DNA of 64,000 bases from Klebsiella aerogenes. GTDB lineage: Bacteria; Pseudomonadota; Gammaproteobacteria; Enterobacterales; Enterobacteriaceae. The stretch is taken from the NCBI GenBank assembly GCA_029027985.1, contig CP119076.1:868001-932000 (forward strand), written 5' to 3'. Under the pieces are notes generated by a model. The model saw only the letters and a list, made by a program, of their open reading frames with translations. It was not told where the DNA came from and ran no database searches. Shown in pieces: positions 1-8,776 of this stretch (its first letter is position 1; the number at the start of each line of letters is the position of its first letter). The translations under genes were made by a program, and so were the position numbers.

Positions 1-1
1 C

Positions 2-646
2 GCCGCATTCTTCTGGTCGGCATTCGAGCAAAAACCGACGTCCTTTAACCTGTTTGCTAACGACTATACCAATCGTATGATCGGCGATTTTGAAATCCCG
101 GCGGTGTGGTTCCAGTCGATTAACGCCCTGTTTATTATTCTGCTGGCGCCGGTATTCAGTTGGGCGTGGCCAGCGATGGCGCGTAAAAACGTGCGTCCAA
201 GCAGTATTACCAAGTTTGTTGTCGGTATTCTGTGCGCCGCGGCGGGCTTCGGCCTGATGATGTTGGCGGCGCAGAACGTGCTGAGCAACGGTGGGGCGGG
301 CGTGTCGCCGCTGTGGCTGGTGGGCAGTATTCTGATGCTGACGCTGGGCGAGTTGTGTCTGAGCCCGATTGGCCTGGCAACCATGACCCTGCTGGCGCCG
401 GAAAGAATGCGTGGCCAGATGATGGGGCTGTGGTTCTGCGCCAGCGCGCTGGGTAACCTGGCGGCAGGCCTGATTGGCGGCCACGTGAAGGCTGACCAAC
501 TGGATATGCTGCCGGATCTGTTTGCCCGTTGCTCAACGGCGTTGCTGATCTGTGCCGCAGTGTTGTGTGTGCTGATCGTGCCGGTGCGCCGCATGCTGGA
601 AAACAGCAAGTCCGCCGAGCAGAAACCGGCGACCAATGCCTTATAG
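2..646 (+). CDS. POT/PTR family proton-dependent oligopeptide transporter, C-terminal part
   Basis: The frame is open from the left edge, so the gene starts outside the window; about 214 C-terminal residues are visible. They hold the end of a major facilitator protein of the POT (Dtp) family, which imports di- and tripeptides with protons across the inner membrane. Visible signs are a motif AFFWSAFEQ near the edge, several hydrophobic helices, and the LGELCLSPIGL segment followed by MRGQMMG, both typical of POT transporters. The protein ends in a short polar tail and is followed by a strong terminator. Which of the Dtp paralogues it is cannot be told from this fragment. The family call is firm. 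Confidence 0.85.
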   Translation, partial: AAFFWSAFEQKPTSFNLFANDYTNRMIGDFEIPAVWFQSINALFIILLAPVFSWAWPAMARKNVRPSSITKFVVGILCAAAGFGLMMLAAQNVLSNGGAGVSPLWLVGSILMLTLGELCLSPIGLATMTLLAPERMRGQMMGLWFCASALGNLAAGLIGGHVKADQLDMLPDLFARCSTALLICAAVLCVLIVPVRRMLENSKSAEQKPATNAL

Positions 647-661
647 CGAAAGTGGTAAATG

Positions 662-690
662 AAAAGCCGGCGCAGCGCGCCGGCTTTTTT
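662..690 (+). terminator. Rho-independent terminator after the POT transporter
   Basis: A GC-rich hairpin with arms AGCCGGCGC and GCGCCGGCT is followed directly by a run of T, 16 bases after the stop codon of the peptide transporter. It should end that transcript. Confidence 0.85.
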
Positions 691-732
691 TATTGGCAAG
701 TCCCCAGGTAAGCCGAGGATGGAAACGGTAAT

Positions 733-928
733 CCTGGTAGCCCGGATAAGGCGTAAGCCGCCATCCGGGGATTTCCCTGCTCGCGCCGCGGTAATCAACG
801 TGACGCTGGGCCTGGTAGCCCGGATAAGGCGAAGCCGTCATCCGGGGAGTTCCCTGTCCGCGCTGCGCTCAGCAGGGTTACGGTTCCACGCCGCGGTAAT
901 CGCCGCCGAGGGCCTTAATCAACGTGAC
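733..928. repeat. Two REP elements within a decayed tandem duplication of the mdtP 3' end
   Basis: Two REP (repetitive extragenic palindrome) sequences lie at about 736-771 and 813-847; both read GTAGCCCGGATAAGGCG and then a complementary CATCCGGG arm. Each REP is followed by CGCCGCGGTAATC. In the right copy that segment is the end of the mdtP coding region; in the left copy it is a shortened version in which bases between two AATC repeats are missing. The two units (733-804 and 811-928) therefore look like one tandem duplication, the left one partly eroded. Confidence 0.75.
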
Positions 929-2335
929 ATCGGTGCTGAGGCGCTGCGCCTGGATATCCAACAATAACAACTGCTGGGCGATCGCCGGGCGCCGGGCCTC
1001 CTCGGCCGTATAGCGGCTTATCAGGCCGCGCTGGTGATGGGCGCTGGCGCTGCGGGTGGTGGCCATCGCCGCTGTGACTTTCAGTTCCTGCAGCGTCGCC
1101 TGCTGATTAAGGTCGTTTAGCTGACTGGAGCTTATCGCCACATCGCGTACTGCATCGAGCACCGCCTGGTTGTACTGCTTAATCAGGATATTGCTCGCCG
1201 TGCGCACTGACTTCAAATTGGCATTCAAGCGGCCACCGTCGAATATCGGCAGATACAGCCCCGGCAGCAGGTTGATTTGCTGGAATGACGACTTAAACAG
1301 ATCGCCGACGCTCAACGCGTTATAGCCCCAGAATGCTTTGATATCAAAATGCGGGTAGAAGGCCGCTTTCGCCGCATCGACCTGGCTCATCGAGGCGGTG
1401 ACATAGCCGCGCAGAGCCTGCAGATCCGGGCGGCGCGCCAGCAGCTCAAAGGAGAGCGAATCCGGCAGCGTTTCTTGCAGCGCTGGTAAAGCTACCGGAT
1501 GGATCGCCGGCATACTCTGCGCATCGGCGCCGATCAGCGCCCTCAGCGTTTCGCGATACTGGATCAGTGTACCGCGGGCGGTAATCACCTGCTGCTGAGC
1601 GCCCAACCGTTCTGCCTGAGCATTGGCGATATCGACGCTATCCTCTACGCCGCGCTGGGCGCGGCGCTCATGGGCCTGTACCGATAGCTGAGCAATCTCT
1701 TCCAACTGCTGCAGCAGGACGATTTTCTGGAAAGTCGCCTGCATGGCGAAATAGAGCTGCGCCACGCTGCTGGCGAGGTCCAGCTCGATACCGGCGGTTT
1801 CCGCCTGGCGGGCGTTCTTCTCGCCGATCGCCGCGGCGACGCGCGCACGATCGGCGCCCCACAAATCAATATTCAGCGTCGCGCCGACACCTACGGTATT
1901 GAGGGTATACCAAGGACCGTTTTTATCGACCGGCAGGGAATAGGAGTAAGGCCAGCTAAAGGACTTATCGGTAACGCGCAGGCGGTTCTGCGCCGCCACG
2001 GCGGTGGCCTGTACGCCCATTGCCGATTGCGCCAGTTCGACGGTGGATTGTGATTGCGCGATGCGCAGCCGCGCTGCCTGCATAGTTGGCGAATTTTGCA
2101 GCGCGCGATTCACCAGCATATTGAGCTGGGGATCGTGATACCCCTCCCACCAGCGGGCCGCCGGCCAGCCGCTATTCGCCAGATGAATCACCTGCGCCAG
2201 CTGTGCCTGCTGCGGATTAACGAGGGGCACCTCTCCCGGATCGTCCTGAATCAGCGCGCACCCCGCCAGCAGGCTCATCACGAAGGCCAGGGGTGAATAG
2301 CGCAGAAAACGTGCTGCGGCGTCCATTTTTGTCAT
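878..2335 (-). CDS. mdtP: Outer membrane factor of the MdtNOP efflux system (MdtP, NodT family)
   Basis: This 485-residue protein is the TolC-like outer membrane channel of a tripartite efflux pump. It has a lipoprotein signal ending in LLAGC (about residue 26), so it is lipid-anchored, and two outer membrane efflux repeats with the conserved segments ELLARRPDLQA and PGLYLPIFDGGRLNANL. Sequence and gene order match E. coli MdtP, the partner of MdtN and MdtO, reported to confer resistance to puromycin, acriflavine and related dyes. The start codon overlaps the mdtO stop (ATGA), so translation is coupled. It is the last gene of the ytcA-mdtNOP operon, and its 3' end is involved in the duplication at 733-928. 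Confidence 0.92.
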   Translation of the reverse strand: MTKMDAAARFLRYSPLAFVMSLLAGCALIQDDPGEVPLVNPQQAQLAQVIHLANSGWPAARWWEGYHDPQLNMLVNRALQNSPTMQAARLRIAQSQSTVELAQSAMGVQATAVAAQNRLRVTDKSFSWPYSYSLPVDKNGPWYTLNTVGVGATLNIDLWGADRARVAAAIGEKNARQAETAGIELDLASSVAQLYFAMQATFQKIVLLQQLEEIAQLSVQAHERRAQRGVEDSVDIANAQAERLGAQQQVITARGTLIQYRETLRALIGADAQSMPAIHPVALPALQETLPDSLSFELLARRPDLQALRGYVTASMSQVDAAKAAFYPHFDIKAFWGYNALSVGDLFKSSFQQINLLPGLYLPIFDGGRLNANLKSVRTASNILIKQYNQAVLDAVRDVAISSSQLNDLNQQATLQELKVTAAMATTRSASAHHQRGLISRYTAEEARRPAIAQQLLLLDIQAQRLSTDVTLIKALGGDYRGVEP

Positions 2336-4263
2336 GACTGTTCTGCCTGTCGCGGAATTTCAGAAGGTTCGTCTGACCAACCCGCTAGCGTGGTCAGTAA
2401 AGCCGCCAGCGGTTCGCCGAACGGATTAGCCGGATCGGCATCAAGCGGCGCGCTAGTCGCCGTCGCCTGCTGGTGCTCAATATCATCGGCATAAGCCAGT
2501 AGCTGTTGTGCGCAGCGAGTTAAAAAAGGATCGCCCGGCGCGGCGTACAATCGGTAGCCCTCGCTCAGGCGCACAATCTCCTGCGCCTGCCGCCAGGTTG
2601 ACTGACTCGGCCAGGATTTCGCCTGCGGCCACGGGTGCGCCCAGCTGCCCAGCGGCTCGGCGGCGACCCGGTGCATCAGCGTTTCTGTGGTGGTCAACGC
2701 CTGAAACAGCGGTACCATCTGCGGTTTGTCATCGCTGGCACGCAGGAAGCCGGCTATCTGGCGATACAGGCGCGCCATTTGCCATTTAAGCTGCGGCGCT
2801 TCGCTATCCGGCCACAGGTAAAGGTGGATGATTGACGAGACTAGTACGCCGAGCAAAATGCCGATGACCCGGTCGCGTAGCTCGGTCAGGTTGGTTAGCG
2901 GGCCAAACCAGCTCAGGAAGGCGAGCGAGAAGGTAAAACCGATTTGGATCCCGGCGTAGGCGATACGCTCGGAGCCCGCGGCGATCCACGCTGCGAGGGC
3001 CATCACCGGCAGGACCATCGCCAGCAAACCGACGATGGATTCGGTCCACGGCTGCACAAAGACAATCAGCAACAGCGCCAGCAGAGTGGCGAGCAGAGCG
3101 CCGCCGATGCGCAACCCGGTTTTTTGCATCGTTGCCCCCAACCCCGGCTGGGCGACGATCACGCAGCTGAGCATGATGGTATGGATACCCTGCCAGTCGG
3201 CGGCAGTATAGAAGACGTAGCATAACAGCGTTGCCAGTAGCGTTTTCAGAGCGAAATGCAGATACGCCGGATTACTCCAGGCGTCCGGCAGCAGCAGCGG
3301 CGATTTCTCCGCTTCGCCGCTCGGCAGGTCGATGGTTTCGCCGCGCGCCAACGAGGCTAGTACTTCCGCCATTTCCTGTAAAATCAGACTATTGGCACCG
3401 TGATGATCCATCACTGGCGGCGTGAAGGAAAATGCCGCGCCGTCATTCATATGCGGTGTCAGCATCAGCAGCGCGGCGGCGATGTGCTGGCGCGCTTCAA
3501 TATGATCTTCACCCGGCTGCAACAAGGCCGCAAGGTGATAGCAGCGTAGGGTGGCGGCCATCAACGCCTGCCAGCGCTGCGGCTCGGCGGCAATTTCCGG
3601 CGCCGCGAAGCGAGCCTGCTTAAATAGCCCCTGCAGTTGCTGAAAGCGCTCGGCGATATCTTTGAAGCTCGGCGGGTTGGCATCCTGCGTCAGCACATCG
3701 GCGACCTGTCGCTGCATGACCACCAGTCGGGCGCGGAACTGATAGCCGGGGAAGGCTTGCCGGAAACAGGCATTGACCAGCAGCGTCACCAGCGTCGCGG
3801 TATTGATCGCCACCCACAGCCACAGCAGCAGGCGCACCAGAATCTCGCTCTGGCTGGTCATTGACGGGAAAGTCTGGGCGTAAATCACCGCCAGCGCCAC
3901 CACGAAAAACGCCAGTCCCAGTTTGCCCAGCACGCGCATCAAATAGATAGCGCCAAAGAACAGACACACCGAGGCGACAAGGCGAATCAATGGAAAATCA
4001 TAGGTCCATTTAATGATCAGCAGCACCAGCCCCAGCGCCACGCTGATGGTAATAAAGAACAAGACGCTGCCCAGTTTAATCATCAGAATATTCGGCTGGC
4101 TGACGTAGAACACCACAATCAGCGCAACGGCGAGAAACGGAATTTGCAGGGTCATAAACAGGGTAATGAGCACCGCGCAACTCAGGGTCAGGCGCAGGGT
4201 GTAGTTGGCCCGCCCCGGCGCGTCGCCAAGCTCCCGTTGCAGAAACGGCCAGACGTTATACAT
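2332..4263 (-). CDS. mdtO: MdtO inner membrane component, FUSC family
   Basis: A 643-residue inner membrane protein of the aromatic acid exporter/fusaric acid resistance (FUSC) type. Two blocks of hydrophobic helices (about residues 25-165 and 345-485) are separated by soluble regions, the usual FUSC plan. It sits between mdtN (gap of 9 bases) and mdtP (overlap of 4 bases), which identifies it as MdtO of the MdtNOP system. It is somewhat shorter than E. coli MdtO (683 residues). The likely role is export of aromatic or cationic compounds with the MdtN adaptor and the MdtP channel; the natural substrate is not known from sequence. Confidence 0.92.
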   Translation of the reverse strand: MYNVWPFLQRELGDAPGRANYTLRLTLSCAVLITLFMTLQIPFLAVALIVVFYVSQPNILMIKLGSVLFFITISVALGLVLLIIKWTYDFPLIRLVASVCLFFGAIYLMRVLGKLGLAFFVVALAVIYAQTFPSMTSQSEILVRLLLWLWVAINTATLVTLLVNACFRQAFPGYQFRARLVVMQRQVADVLTQDANPPSFKDIAERFQQLQGLFKQARFAAPEIAAEPQRWQALMAATLRCYHLAALLQPGEDHIEARQHIAAALLMLTPHMNDGAAFSFTPPVMDHHGANSLILQEMAEVLASLARGETIDLPSGEAEKSPLLLPDAWSNPAYLHFALKTLLATLLCYVFYTAADWQGIHTIMLSCVIVAQPGLGATMQKTGLRIGGALLATLLALLLIVFVQPWTESIVGLLAMVLPVMALAAWIAAGSERIAYAGIQIGFTFSLAFLSWFGPLTNLTELRDRVIGILLGVLVSSIIHLYLWPDSEAPQLKWQMARLYRQIAGFLRASDDKPQMVPLFQALTTTETLMHRVAAEPLGSWAHPWPQAKSWPSQSTWRQAQEIVRLSEGYRLYAAPGDPFLTRCAQQLLAYADDIEHQQATATSAPLDADPANPFGEPLAALLTTLAGWSDEPSEIPRQAEQS

Positions 4264-4272
4264 ACCCAGTCC

Positions 4273-5301
4273 TTATTTCGGCAGCAATACGGCGCTGGCG
4301 GAGGCGCCCATGCGGAACAGTTCCGGGTCGGGTTCTTTCACCGCGATTTTGACCGGGAAACGCTGCGAGACATGCACCCAGTTAATACTCTTCTGAATGA
4401 CTGGCATTCCTTCAATCACGCTGCCGCCCTCCGGCAGGACGCCGGAACCGACTGAATCCACCACGCCGTCAAAGGCGCGGCTGTGGTTGGTCATCACCGT
4501 GACCTTCGCCGCGCCGCCCGGACGGACGTTTTGCAGATCGGTTTCGCGGAAGTTGGCGATCACGTACCAGTGGTCGTTATCCAACAGAGTAAAGACCGGT
4601 TTTAGCGCGGAAGCATATTGGCCGACGGTGGTTTTCAGGGCGATAACCACGCCGTTAAACGGCGCGTGGACTTCGGTAAATTCCAGATGCAGTTCCGCTA
4701 GCGCAATTTGCGCGAGGATCCCGGCCCGCTGCGCAACCATAGCATCGACGCCGGTCACCGCGGCATCTGCCTGTTTGGCCTGCAGCAGCGTGGCCTCAAG
4801 CTCCGCGCGAGCGGCTTTTTCGGCGGTGCGCGCCTGATCGAGGTCTTCCTGTGCGGCGAACCCTTGCGGCACCAGCGGTTCCAGACGAATGCGGGTCGAG
4901 GTGGTTTGTTTCACCAGTGCCTTCGCGCGCTCTACCGCGGCGCTGACCGACTGCGCGTTATATTGCTGAGCTTTGATGGTGCGCTGGGTCAGCATAATCT
5001 GCGCATCCAGCGTGGCTAGCCGCGACTTGGCATCGTCCAGCATCGCCTGATAGGGCCGCGGGTCGATGCGAAACAGCAGGTCGCCTTTCTGCACCCGCTG
5101 GTTATCGCGGATGGGCATCTCGACGATCCGCCCGCTCACTTCCGGCACCACGTCGATGGTGTCGGCATAAACATAGGCGTCGTTAGTTTCCGGCGAGGTC
5201 TGTAATTGCCAGATAACCACGATCAGCGCCACGATGGCGGCGAGGACGAGAGCCAACAATGGCCATTTTTTCCGTAAAACGTTTGGGCTGGAGTTAGTCA
5301 T
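4273..5301 (-). CDS. mdtN: MdtN periplasmic adaptor (HlyD/EmrA family)
   Basis: A 342-residue membrane fusion protein. One N-terminal membrane anchor (about residues 14-32) precedes the biotinyl-lipoyl half motif VSGRIVEMPIRDNQRVQKGD, a long alpha-helical hairpin rich in Ala/Lys/Glu (about 85-190), and a second lipoyl half with the beta-barrel domain (about 210-300). This is the standard adaptor that bridges an inner membrane pump to an outer membrane channel. It lies 6 bases after ytcA and 9 bases before mdtO, as in E. coli, so the assignment is secure. Confidence 0.93.
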   Translation of the reverse strand: MTNSSPNVLRKKWPLLALVLAAIVALIVVIWQLQTSPETNDAYVYADTIDVVPEVSGRIVEMPIRDNQRVQKGDLLFRIDPRPYQAMLDDAKSRLATLDAQIMLTQRTIKAQQYNAQSVSAAVERAKALVKQTTSTRIRLEPLVPQGFAAQEDLDQARTAEKAARAELEATLLQAKQADAAVTGVDAMVAQRAGILAQIALAELHLEFTEVHAPFNGVVIALKTTVGQYASALKPVFTLLDNDHWYVIANFRETDLQNVRPGGAAKVTVMTNHSRAFDGVVDSVGSGVLPEGGSVIEGMPVIQKSINWVHVSQRFPVKIAVKEPDPELFRMGASASAVLLPK

Positions 5302-5307
5302 AGATAT

Positions 5308-5580
5308 TTAATTTACGAAAAGGAGGAACCACAGAAGGGTGGCAAACAGAAACATTAACGCCAGGTAACTTAATACCAGCGGAGAAAAGCGCGCCTGCCA
5401 GCCTTTACGGGCAATCAGGATATGGCAGGGAATCAGCAGCAATGCGCCACCTAATAAGCAGAAGAACCAGCCGGGGAATGCCGCGCCTAATACCGGGATC
5501 GCGGGCGATAACGAGCAGCCGGAGACCGTGAAAAGAAGTAATAACAATGTCGGGCGCACCCGTTTAACAATATGCTTCAA
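5308..5580 (-). CDS. ytcA: YtcA small lipoprotein, first gene of the mdtNOP operon
   Basis: A 90-residue protein with a lipoprotein signal (LLLLLFTVSGC, Cys about residue 22) and two further hydrophobic helices (about 35-55 and 67-88). It matches E. coli YtcA in size, in the start of the mature part (CSLSPAIPVLGA) and in position immediately upstream of mdtN. Its function is unknown; its constant linkage suggests a role with the MdtNOP pump. It is the first gene of the operon, so the operon promoter should lie in the AT-rich stretch to its right (5581-5821), shared with divergent yjdI. Confidence 0.88.
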   Translation of the reverse strand: MKHIVKRVRPTLLLLLFTVSGCSLSPAIPVLGAAFPGWFFCLLGGALLLIPCHILIARKGWQARFSPLVLSYLALMFLFATLLWFLLFVN

Positions 5581-5821
5581 AGGAAGATACCTGAATGTTC
5601 ATGCCATTAAGTAATTACATCGCGATAAATTATAGCGCCGATGGTTTGCTTAGCCGAGTTATGGTTATCTTCGATAATAGTTTAATTTCGTGTTGGTATT
5701 AAAAAGTCGCTTTATCATTAGCGAAATAATTGAAATAGGTCGTTTCTTATTTCTCCGTAGTCAGTGGTCATCCGGCGAGCTATTCTTTACTGCAGCACAA
5801 TAAAAATACCGAGGCAATGTC

Positions 5822-6052
5822 ATGGATAAGGAACTACTGGAAGCGGGCTACCGGGCCTATACCGGCGAGAAGATAGATGTCTATTTCAATACCGATATCT
5901 GTCAGCACTCGGGGAACTGCGTACGCGGCAGCGCGAAGCTGTTCAATCTGAAACGTAAACCGTGGATCATCCCCGATCAGGTGGATGTCGCGACGGTGGT
6001 GAAAGTGATCGAAACCTGTCCCAGCGGCGCGTTGAAGTATCGCCATAAATAA
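5822..6052 (+). CDS. yjdI: YjdI, small divergent iron-sulfur (ferredoxin-like) protein
   Basis: A 76-residue protein of the Fer4_19 (divergent 4Fe-4S mono-cluster) family. Visible cysteines are Cys27, Cys33 and Cys66, the last in the ETCPSGAL motif typical of ferredoxin ends. It matches E. coli YjdI in length and sequence. The exact electron-transfer partner is unknown. It is 11 bases upstream of yjdJ and the two are probably co-transcribed. The start is preceded by a GAGG-type ribosome site (ccGAGGcaatgtc). Confidence 0.9.
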   Translation: MDKELLEAGYRAYTGEKIDVYFNTDICQHSGNCVRGSAKLFNLKRKPWIIPDQVDVATVVKVIETCPSGALKYRHK

Positions 6053-6063
6053 GCGAGGAAACG

Positions 6064-6336
6064 ATGGAAATTCTGCAAGGCCACAACAAATTTTACGTCA
6101 ATGACGCTGAGGGAAACCAGGTGGCGGAAATTGTCTTTGTCCCGACCGGCGAGCACCTGAGCATTATTGAGCATACCGATGTCGATCCCAGCCTGAAAGG
6201 CCAGGGCGTCGGTAAACAGCTGGTGGCGAAGGTGGTCGAGAAGATGCGTCAGGAGCAGCGTAAAATTATTCCGCTGTGCCCGTTTGCTAAACACGAATTT
6301 GATAATACCCGCGAGTACGACGACATTCGCGCCTGA
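6064..6336 (+). CDS. yjdJ: YjdJ, small GNAT-type N-acetyltransferase
   Basis: A 90-residue single-domain protein of the short GNAT (YjdJ/Gtn-like) family. The acetyl-CoA binding loop is seen as [15 protein letters not shown] (about residues 44-58), followed by the CPFAKHEF segment common to this subfamily. Such short GNATs lack the full substrate-binding half of ordinary acetyltransferases, and their substrate is not known. A GAGGAAACG ribosome site precedes the ATG. Gene pair and order are as in E. coli yjdI-yjdJ. Confidence 0.9.
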   Translation: MEILQGHNKFYVNDAEGNQVAEIVFVPTGEHLSIIEHTDVDPSLKGQGVGKQLVAKVVEKMRQEQRKIIPLCPFAKHEFDNTREYDDIRA

Positions 6337-6382
6337 ACCGTGGCGCCGGCGATAGGGCTGGCGCCGTCTCCTGGCTCAAGCA

Positions 6383-7867
6383 TTACCCGGCCAGTCTGCT
6401 GGTGGGGTGATCGGGGAGAAAGCGCTGGATAATTTCCCCCAGATGTTCGCGCGTAATCGGCGGCGAGAACAGATAACCCTGGAAACGGTCGACGCCCAGC
6501 GCTTTCAATTGATTAAATTTCTCCAGGCTATCCACCCCCTCGGCGATGCAGCGGCTCTGCATCAGTTGGCAGTAGTAGATCAGGCTTTTAATTAGCACCA
6601 GCGCATGTGGGTCGCGCTGAAAATCATTAACGATGCTCATGTCCAGCTTGTAGCCGCTAAAGCGCGCCGACCTCACCGGGAACATCACGCTGCTATTTGA
6701 GAAGCAGTCATCAAGGAAAATGCGAAAGCCCTGCTGTTGGATTTTGCCCATATTCTCCACTGCTTTACCCTGCTGCTGTAAATCGACGGTTTCAGCAAAT
6801 TCCAGCACCAGCCGGTCAGCCCACTGCGGATTTTGCAGCTGTTGCCAGGCGGTTTCCATCATGCGCGCCAGATTGTCGTGATTGGCGATGCACGGCGGAA
6901 TATTGACCGAGAAGTAAAACTCGCCCTGGTAGCGATTGATGTTGTGCACCGCTTCCTGCAATACGAAAGCGGTGAGCAGCAGCCACGCATATTCGGAGCG
7001 GATATGCGGCAGGAATTCTCCCGGCGGCAGCACGGCGCCATCTTTTCGCCAGCGCGACAACACCTCAATACCCTGCAGCCGCAGACGATCGTCGACGATC
7101 GGCTGGAAGACGGGGAAAATCTGCCGACAGTGAATGGCGTGGATAAATTCACGTTCGAAAGGGGTCAGCGCGGTCATCGACTGACCTGATAGACGTTTGC
7201 TTCGGCTCCCGGGAAAGCGGGTCGCCAGATGCGGATGATACTCCACCATCTTATTTAATCCTGATGTTCTTTGGTTGTAGAGCGTTTTTTGGCTGACGCC
7301 GCGGATCTGCGCCTGGCTGGTGATGCTGTGGCCGTACAGCAGGGCGAGGGTGGCGTTAAGCTCGATTTTGCTTAACCCCGACGGCGGCTTGCCGCGCGCC
7401 AATGCCTCAATGGCCGAGAGTTGGTGTAGTGCGGGGTAACCGACCAGGCCGCCTTTCAGCAGCGCTGCCAGGCGTCGCCACGGCAGATCGGAAGAAACCG
7501 CCTGCACCGCGGCGAGCAGTCGACGGTCGCCGACCTGATGCAACAAGGTTTGCCATAACCACGGTGCCGGGCTGCGGCTAAGGATCACCATCGGTAGGGG
7601 GCGTTTAGCGTGGGTGAGTAACCAGGCCGCTTCGCGCAGGACGAACAAGAGCCACCAGGGATCGTCAGGCAGAAAAACCACTATTTGCCGGACCCCAGCC
7701 GCCGCGGGTATCGATAACATGGTTTGCACCCGCGGTTGTAACCAGACGGGCTGCCGTTCACCGTTATCGATCATTCTGGCTAACCCCTCCGCCGCCATGG
7801 CGCAGGGGGACAGGATATAGTCTGTCATGGCCTGCGCCTGAGGCGCGTCGGGCTTACTGGTAGACAA
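6383..7867 (-). CDS. fimK: FimK, HTH plus EAL-domain regulator of type 1 fimbriae
   Basis: A 494-residue protein at the end of the fim operon, a position and architecture specific to Klebsiella FimK. An N-terminal LuxR-like response-regulator module carries a helix-turn-helix (about residues 165-210, with SITSQAQIRGVSQKTLYNQR). A C-terminal EAL domain (about 235-490) is predicted to hydrolyse cyclic-di-GMP. The EAL signature reads EVL (268-270); other catalytic elements are visible as NIPPCIAN, LEFAE, FLDD, YKLD and IAEGVDS. The usual DDFG loop reads DDCFSN here. The start overlaps the fimH end by 14 bases; a later Met (residue 14) would remove most of that overlap. FimK is reported to lower type 1 fimbriation in K. 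pneumoniae. Confidence 0.88.
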   Translation of the reverse strand: MSTSKPDAPQAQAMTDYILSPCAMAAEGLARMIDNGERQPVWLQPRVQTMLSIPAAAGVRQIVVFLPDDPWWLLFVLREAAWLLTHAKRPLPMVILSRSPAPWLWQTLLHQVGDRRLLAAVQAVSSDLPWRRLAALLKGGLVGYPALHQLSAIEALARGKPPSGLSKIELNATLALLYGHSITSQAQIRGVSQKTLYNQRTSGLNKMVEYHPHLATRFPGSRSKRLSGQSMTALTPFEREFIHAIHCRQIFPVFQPIVDDRLRLQGIEVLSRWRKDGAVLPPGEFLPHIRSEYAWLLLTAFVLQEAVHNINRYQGEFYFSVNIPPCIANHDNLARMMETAWQQLQNPQWADRLVLEFAETVDLQQQGKAVENMGKIQQQGFRIFLDDCFSNSSVMFPVRSARFSGYKLDMSIVNDFQRDPHALVLIKSLIYYCQLMQSRCIAEGVDSLEKFNQLKALGVDRFQGYLFSPPITREHLGEIIQRFLPDHPTSRLAG

Positions 7868-8765
7868 ACGTCACCCCAATAATCGACTGTACGTTGCCTG
7901 CCGTCACCTGACCGCTGGTGCGCGCGTAGGTGGCGGTCAGGCCGAGGTTGACCGGCGACGTGCCGACCGTGCCCAGCGAGACGTTGCTGTTGGCGGGAAC
8001 GACGGTGCCGTTGCGCGTCATCTGCACGCCAATTCCCTGTGCTGGCGAGGCCGAAGCGGTGTTGGTGAAGATCGAATTCGCGCTATCGGCGGTGGCGCCG
8101 GACAGGTAGTAGCCGAGATTTTGATTCTGCGCGCAGTGGACGGTGACCGGCACCGCCATTGATCCCGGATAATCGGGCAGGGTCACCGTCACATCACGGG
8201 CGGAAACATCGCAACCGCCGGTTGGAACCACTACATCGTTGTTGGCATAAATGTTCCATACAAACTGGAAGGAGTCGCTGTTGTAGTTGTTGGTCTGATG
8301 CAGGATCAGCACCGCAATCAACGATCCGGCGGTGATCGCCACCCCGCCAGCGGTACTGACTGGAGTCAGATACAGCACGGTCGGCCAGGGTTTATCGGTC
8401 GTGGAATCGTAAATCACCCGCGAGGTTTCCGTGGTGGTCGGGAACGGGTAAGAGGAGCCGTTATATTTGACGGTACCTGAGAAGCTCGATAGCACGCCAC
8501 CGTAAGCGGAACCGCGCTGCAGCGTCACGTAGTCGGTAATGGTTTGCGGATAGTCGTTATGGCAAAAGATCTGCGTCGACAGATCGACCACCAGGTTTTG
8601 CCCGACGTTGACCGCCGGGGTCAGGTTGACGTACACGTTGGCCGAGCCGCCGCCAATGGGGATGGTCGCGCCGGTGGCGGTTTTACAGGCGAAGGACCAG
8701 GCATTAAGCGACCAGCCCATTAACAGCAGCGTGGTAAACAGAGCGATGACTTTTTTCATAAACAA
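7854..8765 (-). CDS. fimH: FimH, mannose-binding tip adhesin
   Basis: A 303-residue two-domain adhesin. A signal peptide ends before FACKTATG, giving the mature N-terminal Phe that is part of the mannose pocket. Counting from it, Asn46, Asp47 and Asp54 are present, as is the QTNNYNSD segment that supplies the remaining pocket residues in E. coli FimH. The C-terminal pilin domain (from about GGCDVSARD) ends in IIGVTFVYQ, the donor-strand/chaperone-recognition end. It is therefore expected to be a functional mannose-specific lectin. It follows fimG by 11 bases. A second Met two codons in could be the real start. Confidence 0.95.
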   Translation of the reverse strand: MFMKKVIALFTTLLLMGWSLNAWSFACKTATGATIPIGGGSANVYVNLTPAVNVGQNLVVDLSTQIFCHNDYPQTITDYVTLQRGSAYGGVLSSFSGTVKYNGSSYPFPTTTETSRVIYDSTTDKPWPTVLYLTPVSTAGGVAITAGSLIAVLILHQTNNYNSDSFQFVWNIYANNDVVVPTGGCDVSARDVTVTLPDYPGSMAVPVTVHCAQNQNLGYYLSGATADSANSIFTNTASASPAQGIGVQMTRNGTVVPANSNVSLGTVGTSPVNLGLTATYARTSGQVTAGNVQSIIGVTFVYQ

Positions 8766-8776
8766 ACTCTCCTGGC

